Source of the DNA: DASVHF01 sp036382695
GTDB taxonomy: Bacteria > Patescibacteriota > Microgenomatia > Woykebacterales > RBG-16-39-9b
DNA length: 12,899 bases
Assembly (NCBI GenBank): GCA_036382695.1
Contig: DASVHF010000022.1
Location: 1 to 12,899, forward strand
Direction of reading: 5' to 3'
Made by a program: the position numbers and the translations under genes. A model generated the notes under the pieces. The model was not told where the DNA came from. It saw nothing but the letters and a program-made list of their open reading frames with translations, and did no database searches. The stretch's first letter is position 1, and the number at the start of each line of letters is the position of its first letter. Positions 3,671-10,021 of this stretch are shown in pieces.

Positions 3671-5941
3671 GTGAAAGAAAACATCTCTATTATTTCAACA
3701 AGAGTCATCCAAATCGGACTCGTTTTACTCGCTTTTTTAATTCCGATTTTCTTTCTCCCGACAACAAGTGAATTTTACAATTTTAATAAAACGGTTCTTT
3801 TGGTAGTCGGTGCTTTCTTTCTGTTTTTTGTCTGGGGCGCCAAAATGGCAGCGGAACAAAAGGTACAGCTCACACGAACACCACTAGATATTCCCCTGAT
3901 TCTATTCCTAGGTATCTATATTGCAGCAACAGTGTTCTCACTTGACCCGATAATTTCCTTCCTTGGAACTCATCCGGTATTTTTTGGCTCGCTTCCCTCT
4001 GTTGCAGCCCTGATAATCATCTACTTTTTGGCTACCACTCATTTAAATGCCGCCTACCGCAGAGGGGTTTTCATTGCTTTTGCACTTTCTGCAACTATTC
4101 TTGCTGTAGCGAGCATTGCTTACTATTTTGGCCATCCTTTCTTGGGTACGGACTGGGCACAAGCCCGGCAATGGACGGCAGCTGGCGATCTGACTAAATT
4201 GGCTATCTTTCTGGCCATTTCCATCCCACTGACCATATCTCTTTCTTTCTTTATGAAGGATTCCTGGATGCGCTACATTACTTATATTTTAGCCGCCCTG
4301 CAGATCATTTCCTTCGCCTTGGTTAATATCCTGCCTGCTTATGTGATTTTAGTAGCAGCTGCACTTTTCACCCTACTTTTTGTACCAAGACTCCGCTTTA
4401 AGCAGGAAGAAAAAGCAGCCTTTGGTGTTCTAGCAGTCATACTAGCGATCGTTTTAGTTTTAGTAAATGTCAAAGGTGTTGGTGACGCGGTGTTCAAACC
4501 ACTAATTAGTGGCAAGGATAACTCAATTTCTCTAACCAAACCGCTAAAACTACCTTTGACGGCAGCTTGGCAAACCAGCGCTCGGGCGCTAGCCAATCGG
4601 CCAGTTTTTGGCAGCGGTCCAGCTACCTATGGCTTAGTTTTCCCTTCATTTAAGCCGATTTCACTAAATACCATTAATGAAAACAACCTCTGGAATATTC
4701 GCTTCGATTCCAGCGGCAGTGGTGTATTGGACCTGCTGGCTACTACTGGTGTACTTGGCGTGCTAGCTTTGCTATTTATCATCGTTGTTCTCATCAGAAA
4801 CATGGCTTCGATTTCAATCGGAGCCCAACCCACAGAGAGAAACACTAGCTTTATTCTACTGCAAGCTGCCCTGATAGCTAGCTTGGTAAGTTGGATTATA
4901 TTTGATATTTCCACCATTAACGGTCTAGCATTTTTACTGTTGGCAGCTACCTTCTATTCGACTCTCCGCGATTTGGGTTCAAGCCAAGCTAGTGAGATTA
5001 GCCTTCAACTGGTTGCTTTGAAAGCTGGTGCGATAAGAGCAGTTGAAGCTGGACCAGCAGCTAATAAGCCAAACTCCCTATCCTGGGTCTTTTTCGTCCC
5101 GGCTTTAGTTTTATTTGCCGCTATTGCATTTTACTCCTGGAGTACTTACCGAGCTGAATTTTTCTATCAAAGGGCGATAGTTGCCTCCCTTGAAAATAAA
5201 GGTCGAGATACTCGAGACAACCTAGTAGCAGCTATTAATACAAACCCTTACCGGGATACTTACCACCGGGCTCTACTCGTCACCGATCTGGCCCTTGCCC
5301 GAAGTTTGAGCCAACAGGGAGGGGAACAACTAACTGAAGACCAACAAAATACCCTTCTAGCTTTGGTTCGTGAAGCAATTGATCAAGGTAGAATCACTAC
5401 CGGCTACGAGGGTCGAGGCTTGGGATCATTTCAAATTAAGAGGTCGCCTGGTACTGCGGCTTTGAATGTAGCCAACTGGGAGAGCTTAGCTATTGTTTAC
5501 GCAAATATTGGAGGAGAGCTTCGCCAAGACGCGACTATCCACGCTATCAATACTTATTCTCAAGCACTTCAGCTCGATCCAACAAACCCTCGGCTCTACG
5601 AAGCTTTGGGCAATGTTTACATGAACCTAGGTGATGTGGATAACGCAATCAGAAACTATGAGCTAGCGGTCTCGGCAAAGTTTGACTACGCCTCCGGCCA
5701 CTACAGCCTTGCTCAGGCAGTCAGGAAAAAGGGAGACAACCCAGCCAGGGTGGTAAATGAGCTTTCCGCCACTTTGCAGCTACTTGAGGATAACAAACAA
5801 AATAAAGCTGACCGAGAAAGAATACAGAAGGAACTAGCCGATGCAAGAAAAGAACTTGAAAAGGCTGGGAAGCAAGGTCAGCAAACGACGCAACTGCAGC
5901 AAACTCAACAAGCCACTCCAAGCGCGGCTCCTGGTCAGTAA
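3671..5941 (+). CDS. O-antigen ligase/polymerase-like membrane protein with C-terminal TPRs
   Basis: The product is 756 residues. The GTG start at 3671 was chosen because GGAGGG lies 4 nt upstream. About a dozen hydrophobic segments are seen between residues 9 and 430 (for example 9-31, 40-57, 72-90, 109-122, 132-150, 177-195, 201-235, 250-266, 356-376, 394-430), plus one at 471-488. The Wzy_C/WaaL-type motif RALANRPVFGSGPATYG lies at 305-321 in a loop. Residues 490-700 are soluble, with TPR-like helices (clearest at 600-690: YSQALQLDPTNPRLYEALG), then a coiled coil and a Gln-rich tail (735-750). Such proteins transfer or polymerise surface glycans, or glycosylate proteins, across the membrane; this one plausibly decorates the surface proteins encoded further right. 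The glycan substrate cannot be told. Confidence 0.75.
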   Translation: MKENISIISTRVIQIGLVLLAFLIPIFFLPTTSEFYNFNKTVLLVVGAFFLFFVWGAKMAAEQKVQLTRTPLDIPLILFLGIYIAATVFSLDPIISFLGTHPVFFGSLPSVAALIIIYFLATTHLNAAYRRGVFIAFALSATILAVASIAYYFGHPFLGTDWAQARQWTAAGDLTKLAIFLAISIPLTISLSFFMKDSWMRYITYILAALQIISFALVNILPAYVILVAAALFTLLFVPRLRFKQEEKAAFGVLAVILAIVLVLVNVKGVGDAVFKPLISGKDNSISLTKPLKLPLTAAWQTSARALANRPVFGSGPATYGLVFPSFKPISLNTINENNLWNIRFDSSGSGVLDLLATTGVLGVLALLFIIVVLIRNMASISIGAQPTERNTSFILLQAALIASLVSWIIFDISTINGLAFLLLAATFYSTLRDLGSSQASEISLQLVALKAGAIRAVEAGPAANKPNSLSWVFFVPALVLFAAIAFYSWSTYRAEFFYQRAIVASLENKGRDTRDNLVAAINTNPYRDTYHRALLVTDLALARSLSQQGGEQLTEDQQNTLLALVREAIDQGRITTGYEGRGLGSFQIKRSPGTAALNVANWESLAIVYANIGGELRQDATIHAINTYSQALQLDPTNPRLYEALGNVYMNLGDVDNAIRNYELAVSAKFDYASGHYSLAQAVRKKGDNPARVVNELSATLQLLEDNKQNKADRERIQKELADARKELEKAGKQGQQTTQLQQTQQATPSAAPGQ

Positions 5942-6041
5942 TAGTTTTAAGTCATAAGTAACAAGTGGCCAGTTGTAAGTTTTAAGTTTTAAGATCGGAG
6001 TCTACAGACGTAACTTTTCCCTATTTTGAAGCCGTGTAAGC
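5942..6041. other. Intergenic stretch with GTTTTAAG repeats
   Basis: GTTTTAAG occurs at 5944-5951, 5979-5986 and 5986-5993, the last two overlapping by one base. No hairpin with a T-run terminator is seen after the membrane-protein stop. No gene is visible. Confidence 0.4.
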
Positions 6042-6061
6042 GTCCACTCCCGGTGTGTACA
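6042..6061. repeat. 20-bp dispersed repeat, copy 1
   Basis: GTCCACTCCCGGTGTGTACA, identical over 20 bp to 8862-8881. Both copies are followed by a short T-rich run and lie just beyond the 3' end of a gene (here 7 bp past the tRNA CCA end). It can pair its GTCCAC with GTGGAC at 6071-6076, but that overlaps the tRNA. Confidence 0.6.
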
Positions 6062-6068
6062 TTTTTCG

Positions 6069-6143
6069 TGGTGGACCGTGTGGGATTCAAACCCACGACC
6101 TCTGCCATGCGAAGGCAGCGCTCTATCGCTGAGCTAACGGCCC
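6069..6143 (-). tRNA. tRNA-Ala (CGC), with CCA encoded
   Basis: On the minus strand the cloverleaf is complete: acceptor GGGCCGT/ACGGTCC with a G3:U70 pair (the alanine identity element), D stem GCTC/GAGC with loop AGCGATA, anticodon stem CTGCC/GGCAG with loop TTCGCAT (anticodon CGC, reading GCG), variable AGGTC, T stem GTGGG/CCCAC with loop TTTGAAT, discriminator A, and an encoded CCA (6069-6071). Length is 75 nt. It is odd in two places: position 19 is A (base 6126) and position 56 is U (base 6089), where tRNAs almost always have G19 and C56. The two changes restore a Watson-Crick pair, so the gene is probably functional. Confidence 0.92.
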
Positions 6144-6231
6144 CCGTTCGTCAATTCAGTTCACAGCAAGCTCACTGCGAGCTGTTCCTCAGGGCAAGCT
6201 AGGTTATAGTTTACACCGAGCGTATGCGAGG

Positions 6232-6308
6232 TGGTGGACCTGGGGGGACTTGAACCCCCAACCTCCTCCATGCCATGGAGGCGCGCTAGCCAATTGCGCC
6301 ACAGGCCC
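6232..6308 (-). tRNA. tRNA-Ala (GGC), with CCA encoded
   Basis: The minus-strand cloverleaf has acceptor GGGCCTG/CAGGTCC with G3:U70, D stem GCGC/GCGC with loop AATTGGCTA (G18, G19 present), anticodon stem CCTCC/GGAGG with loop ATGGCAT (anticodon GGC, reading GCC and by wobble GCU), variable AGGTT, T stem GGGGG/CCCCC with loop TTCAAGT (C56 present), discriminator A, and an encoded CCA. Length is 77 nt. A15 pairs with U48 in place of G15-C48, a common variant. It lies 88 bp upstream of the tRNA-Ala(CGC) on the same strand and may be co-transcribed with it. Confidence 0.95.
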
Positions 6309-6322
6309 GCAAGCAGTCTCAA

Positions 6323-6351
6323 ATTTTAACAAATTACTTGACTAAATTCAA
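6323..6351 (-). promoter_or_regulatory. tRNA-Ala operon promoter, TTGAAT-17-TAAAAT
   Basis: On the minus strand TTGAAT (6346-6351), a 17 bp spacer and TAAAAT (6323-6328) place the start near 6316, about 8 nt before the tRNA-Ala(GGC) 5' end. It overlaps the divergent MBL-gene promoter. Confidence 0.6.
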
Positions 6352-6365
6352 TTAGCTGGTAAATT
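6338..6365 (+). promoter_or_regulatory. MBL-gene promoter, TTGACT-16-TAAATT
   Basis: TTGACT (6338-6343), a 16 bp spacer and TAAATT (6360-6365), then 8 nt to the ATG: another leaderless layout. Its -35 lies within the spacer of the opposite-strand tRNA promoter, so the two should exclude each other. Confidence 0.5.
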
Positions 6366-6373
6366 TAATCAGC

Positions 6374-7093
6374 ATGAGAGTAACCAAATACCCTCAGTCA
6401 AATTTTCTAATTGAAGAGGACAGCAAAAAGCTTTTAATTGATCCCGGCTTTCTCACTTTTGAAAAATTCAAACCTAGTGACTTCGGCGCAGTCCAAGCTA
6501 TTTTAATTACCCACCAACACCCTGACCACCTAGACAAAGAAGCTGTAAAGGCTCTGAGCAGCTTGAGGATACCAATTTATGGCAATAGCGACGTAGCTAG
6601 CCTACTTTCAGACGAATCGATCGAGGTTAACGAGTTTGAACCTAGCAAAGAGTTTGAGGTGTCAGGTTTTAAAATAATGCCGATTGATCTACCCCACTGC
6701 AAATTGCTCTACTGTAATCAATGCGGTAAACAATTAACGGCGAGCGGGATTTCACCCCGAAAGAAGTGCAAGTTGCACCTTGACGCGGAACCAAAACTTG
6801 TAGATGGACCTCCAAATACAGGATTTGTCATAAACGGCGTTCTTTTCCACCCGGGAGACGGTATCAAGTTAACGGATTTAAAGGTCGCAAACGCTTGCAT
6901 TCCTATAAACGGTCCAACAATCAACTTTGATCGGGCCTGGAAACTGGCTGCTTCTCTGGAGGCGAAGAAGGTTATCCCCATGCACTACTCCCATCCTTCT
7001 TTCCGCAGTGATCCGCATGAGTTTGCAAAAAAGAACCCTGGCGGCGTCGAGGTAGTGATTTTGGATGACGACCAGTCTACCGAAATTTCTTGA
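6374..7093 (+). CDS. MBL-fold metallo-hydrolase (UlaG-like) with a CxxC/CxxH insertion
   Basis: The product is 239 residues. The metallo-beta-lactamase motif is THQHPDH (46-52), with a further ligand candidate at H108, the HPGD motif at 159-162, and MHYSH (203-207) at the end, an order typical of UlaG-like proteins. Between strands, residues 114-135 hold CNQC and CKLH, a CxxC-x14-CxxH arrangement that looks like a small zinc finger inserted near the active-site face; this is not part of the basic fold. No signal peptide is seen, so it is cytoplasmic. Such enzymes hydrolyse phosphoesters or lactones, but the substrate here is unknown. It is transcribed convergently with obg. Confidence 0.8.
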   Translation: MRVTKYPQSNFLIEEDSKKLLIDPGFLTFEKFKPSDFGAVQAILITHQHPDHLDKEAVKALSSLRIPIYGNSDVASLLSDESIEVNEFEPSKEFEVSGFKIMPIDLPHCKLLYCNQCGKQLTASGISPRKKCKLHLDAEPKLVDGPPNTGFVINGVLFHPGDGIKLTDLKVANACIPINGPTINFDRAWKLAASLEAKKVIPMHYSHPSFRSDPHEFAKKNPGGVEVVILDDDQSTEIS

Positions 7094-7102
7094 CAGAACA
7101 AC

Positions 7103-7137
7103 TCCTGACAAGGGGACTCCCTTTCAACCTCCCTGTC
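7103..7137. repeat. Degenerate REP-like element between convergent genes
   Basis: TGACAAGGGGACTCCCTTTCA followed by a second arm CCTCCCTGTCA (split here, starting near 7106 and ending at 7137) is a decayed and partly duplicated version of the palindrome at 3536-3556. It fills the 42 bp between the stops of the MBL gene and obg, so its hairpin may serve as a two-way terminator. Confidence 0.45.
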
Positions 7138-8116
7138 AACTGGTTATCTCAATTATTTCGTCTTTCAACTGCACCAGTCCATCACCAGTAGATGATGAGA
7201 TAGGTAATATTTTGATCCTCTGCTTTTTAATATGGGATACTTTGTTCTTAAATATTTCTAGATCTACTATATCTATCTTTGTCAAAAGGTATATTTGTGG
7301 TTTATTTGCCAATTCTGGGGAATATTTTTTTAATTCTTTATTGACTGCTTTTAAATCTCCTGTTGGATCATCTGATTCAATCGAGACTAAATGAACCAAA
7401 ATTTTGGTTCTTTCCGCATGGCGTAGAAATTGGTCTCCTAACCCCTTGCCTTTTGAAGCTCCTTCAATCAACCCAGGAATATCAGCTAGGACAACCTCCC
7501 TACCCTTATGATGCATCACTCCAAGATTAGGTTCGATGGTAGTAAATGGATAAGAAGCAATTTTTGGTGTGGCAGCAGTAAGTTTGGACAAAAGAGTGCT
7601 TTTACCCGCATTGGGTAAGCCAATTAATCCGACATCCGCCAGAAGTTTTAGCTCGAGAATCAATTCTATCTCCTGCCCTTCTTCACCAGGCTCAAACCAA
7701 TGCCGTGCCTCCTTCTTGCTGATCTCTGACTTTTTGATATGCATATTTCCTCTTCCACCTCTACCCCCTTTTGCCACCATTACTTTTTCTCCAATCCCCG
7801 TCAAATCAGCAAAAAGCCGCTCTTCCGCATCCATCACGCGAGTTCCAGGCGGAACTGGTAGAAGCAATTTTTCTCCCGTCTTACCTTTCTTATGATTTTT
7901 TCCGCCCCGCAAGCCATTTTCGGCCTCAAAATTCTTTTTATACCGGTAAGGTATAAGAGTAGTGAGATCCTTACTAACTACCAGATATATGCTCCCACCG
8001 TCGCCTCCATCACCACCGTCCGCCGGCCCGTAGGGACGCCCGCGCAAGCGTTGAAAGGAAACGGCCCCGTCGCCACCGCGGCCGGCTTTTGCTTTGATTT
8101 TTACGTAATCTACCAT
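7136..8116 (-). CDS. obg: Obg GTPase, without the OCT domain
   Basis: The product is 326 residues from the ATG at 8114-8116; an in-frame TTG at 8132-8134 adds six residues but fits the family start (MVDYVKIKAKAGRGGDGAVS) less well. The N-terminal glycine-rich Obg fold (to about residue 150) carries GGDGGDGGS and GGRGGRGN. The GTPase domain has G1 GLPNAGKS, switch I with the paired threonines (FTT), G3 DIPG followed by LIEGASKGKGLGDQFLRH, G4 TKID, and G5 SSST. The protein ends shortly after G5, so the C-terminal OCT domain found in Bacillus is absent, as in many short Obg proteins. It acts in 50S ribosome assembly. No clear Shine-Dalgarno sequence is seen. Confidence 0.95.
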   Translation of the reverse strand: MVDYVKIKAKAGRGGDGAVSFQRLRGRPYGPADGGDGGDGGSIYLVVSKDLTTLIPYRYKKNFEAENGLRGGKNHKKGKTGEKLLLPVPPGTRVMDAEERLFADLTGIGEKVMVAKGGRGGRGNMHIKKSEISKKEARHWFEPGEEGQEIELILELKLLADVGLIGLPNAGKSTLLSKLTAATPKIASYPFTTIEPNLGVMHHKGREVVLADIPGLIEGASKGKGLGDQFLRHAERTKILVHLVSIESDDPTGDLKAVNKELKKYSPELANKPQIYLLTKIDIVDLEIFKNKVSHIKKQRIKILPISSSTGDGLVQLKDEIIEITS

Positions 8117-8148
8117 AGGTTGGTTGGTTTCCAATTTTTCATTTTCAA

Positions 8149-8157
8149 TGATAAAAT
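8149..8157 (+). promoter_or_regulatory. Extended -10 promoter of the surface-protein cluster
   Basis: TGA (8149-8151) joins TAAAAT (8152-8157), an extended -10; there is only a weak -35 (TTTCCA, 18 bp away). The start near 8164 would give a leader of only a few bases before GTG 8167 or ATG 8170. Confidence 0.45.
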
Positions 8158-8169
8158 ATATCTTGAGTG

Positions 8170-8856
8170 ATGAATAAAACCCTGTCCAAGTTAATAATCG
8201 CCTTCATTATACTATTTTCTTCCGTTACTGGCGTACTCGCGTTTAGTAGCAACTCCGAAACTTACAAACTCGAAGGTGAGTTCGGTATGTTTGGCGGCGC
8301 CAAAAGTTCTGAAACTTATAAAATGACTGACACTGGCGGCGGCTTTGCTGTTGGCTTTGGTTCCAGTGCGAACTATGGTACCGGCAGCGGGTTTCAATAT
8401 GTGATAGCCGAGGTGCGAGAAATCATCTTTACGATCTCTTCAAATTCGGTAGATTTAGAATCTCTATCCACTACTCCGAAGGGCGTTCCTAACATAATCA
8501 CAGTTACTACCAACGGCGCTGGAGGCTATAAAGTCTCTGTTGTGGAAGATGATAACCTGTGCACTTCAGGCACCGATTGTATTACGGACGTCTCTGGTGG
8601 CACCGTGGATCCAAGCACCGAAGAATATGGCCTGGGCACTTCAAAATCCGGTCAATATTTTGCGGAGGATTCTGATTGCCCAAATTCGCCTTTTAATGCT
8701 ACTGCTATCGATAATCAAGTCCGACAAGTTGCCTCCGCCGACGCACCGATCGACAATGACCAAACCACCCTTTGCTACGAAGCAGCGATCACAGGTACAA
8801 CACCCGCCGGCAGCTATTCGCACGTGTTGACATACATTGCCACAGGAACGTTCTAA
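8170..8856 (+). CDS. Secreted four-cysteine surface protein (paralogue 1)
   Basis: The product is 228 residues from ATG 8170; a GTG at 8167 adds one residue. A Sec signal peptide is clear (MNKTLSKLIIAFIILFSSVT, then VLA cleavage before FSSNSETY). The Gly/Ser-rich segment 30-77 contains two SSETYK-type repeats, then a beta-rich region. From residue 110 the domain NGAGGYKVSVVEDDNLC to TPAGSYSHVLTYIATGTF matches the C-terminus of the next gene, with a shared cysteine ladder (C132, C138, C171, C203 counting from the GTG; two disulfides are likely). No LPXTG, no membrane anchor and no WxL motif are seen. The context suggests a surface protein held by the DUF916-like protein two genes downstream. 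I know no formal family name. Confidence 0.65.
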   Translation: MNKTLSKLIIAFIILFSSVTGVLAFSSNSETYKLEGEFGMFGGAKSSETYKMTDTGGGFAVGFGSSANYGTGSGFQYVIAEVREIIFTISSNSVDLESLSTTPKGVPNIITVTTNGAGGYKVSVVEDDNLCTSGTDCITDVSGGTVDPSTEEYGLGTSKSGQYFAEDSDCPNSPFNATAIDNQVRQVASADAPIDNDQTTLCYEAAITGTTPAGSYSHVLTYIATGTF

Positions 8857-8861
8857 CAAAT

Positions 8862-8881
8862 GTCCACTCCCGGTGTGTACA
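8862..8881. repeat. 20-bp dispersed repeat, copy 2
   Basis: This copy is identical to 6042-6061 over 20 bp. It starts 5 bp after the stop of the secreted-protein gene and precedes the promoter of the next gene. Confidence 0.6.
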
Positions 8882-8900
8882 GTTTTTGGTACCCAAAGTA

Positions 8901-8930
8901 TTGACAGGGCTCTCTGACTTATGCGAAAAT
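8901..8930 (+). promoter_or_regulatory. Possible promoter of the second surface-protein gene
   Basis: A consensus TTGACA (8901-8906), an 18 bp spacer and GAAAAT (8925-8930) form a plausible promoter. Its -10 lies inside the longest open frame, which would favour the internal ATG at 8942 as the true start. Confidence 0.35.
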
Positions 8931-10018
8931 CAAAAAAGAGTATGCATAAACGCTTATTTTTCCTGATTTTTGCTTCTACCCTAGTGGTCTCTGGTTTGCT
9001 AATTTATGTTAGCAATAATGCTCAAGCTGCCAGCCATACTGCTGTCTCTGACACTCTAAGCCGACTGCAATCTAGTCAATCCGCCGATCACACCATTACA
9101 TTTACCTTAGCCTCAGCCTGGAATGCGACTGAAACCGTAGTTATTGATTTTGCTGATGGCGACGGTTGGGACACAACTGGTTTTGCCAATACCGAAGCTG
9201 AAGATTATGATATAAAATGGGGCGCCGCTGAAAAAACAATTGTTGCGCAAGGTAGCTGTGCCGCAGACTCGATTGAAATAACCACGGTCAACACTACCAC
9301 TGACACCTTTACTTTTACCTTGTGTTCCGGATCAACAGCTTCCGGCGCCAACGAGGTTATTGAAATTCAAATCGGCGAAAATGCTACCACTGGTGGTAGC
9401 GGAAACGATCAAATTGAAAACGCGACCGGTACTGGAAGCAAAAAGATTATCATCACCGGGCCAACCTCGGGAGATAGTGCTAGCCTAGCCGTCCCAATTA
9501 TGGATAGTGACCAAGTGACAGTTTCCGCGACGGTCGACCCAACAATTACGTCGGATCTTACCCCTGGAGCTGCTCCGTACACCTGCTCTTTAGGAACATT
9601 GGATAATGGTGCAGTCAATGGTTGCGAAATTACAAACACTGTCAGCACAAACGCCGCAAGTGGTTACAATTCGACGATTGTCGAAAATGGCAATCTTTGT
9701 TCCCCATCTGTTGCTGTCTGTACCTACTGGATTGCCGACACAGTTGGTGGTACTATAGCTGCCGGAGAAGAAGAATACGGCGTATCTACCACTGACACCA
9801 ACGCCACAGGCATTACTGCCGATTATGATGGTGTGGCATGTGGAGGAGCAACGGAAAATGGTTCTGCTATCACCGGTATCGCTCAAGTTTACGCAGATGA
9901 GACAGCTGCTATAGCGAGTGATGCAACGACTTTGTGTCACGCAGCATCAATAACTGCCACCACCGAAGCAGGAAGTTATAGTCATGTAACGACTCACATC
10001 ACAACAGGAAACTTTTAA
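8921..10018 (+). CDS. Secreted surface protein with N-terminal beta domain (paralogue 2)
   Basis: The product is 365 residues, or 358 from the internal ATG at 8942. The shorter start fits a -35/-10 that overlaps the longer one; both leave a Sec signal peptide with AQA cleavage near residue 36. Domain 1 (about 40-200: SDTLSRLQSSQSADHTITFT, then VVIDFADG) is a repeat type I recall from CPR surface proteins and contains C113/C135. Domain 2 (about 205-365) repeats the C-terminus of the previous gene: NLC, EEEYGVST, TTLCHAASITATTEAGSYSH, ending TTGNF, with C260, C267, C307 and C339. An extra pair, C222/C235, precedes it. It is probably secreted and folded by disulfides. The role is surface attachment or layer structure by context only. 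Confidence 0.65.
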   Translation: MRKSKKSMHKRLFFLIFASTLVVSGLLIYVSNNAQAASHTAVSDTLSRLQSSQSADHTITFTLASAWNATETVVIDFADGDGWDTTGFANTEAEDYDIKWGAAEKTIVAQGSCAADSIEITTVNTTTDTFTFTLCSGSTASGANEVIEIQIGENATTGGSGNDQIENATGTGSKKIIITGPTSGDSASLAVPIMDSDQVTVSATVDPTITSDLTPGAAPYTCSLGTLDNGAVNGCEITNTVSTNAASGYNSTIVENGNLCSPSVAVCTYWIADTVGGTIAAGEEEYGVSTTDTNATGITADYDGVACGGATENGSAITGIAQVYADETAAIASDATTLCHAASITATTEAGSYSHVTTHITTGNF

Positions 10019-10021
10019 AAT

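Noticed and set aside
7136..8116. Truncated obg because the C-terminal OCT domain is missing
   Set aside because: All G motifs are intact and short Obg proteins that end after the GTPase domain are common, so it is treated as complete.
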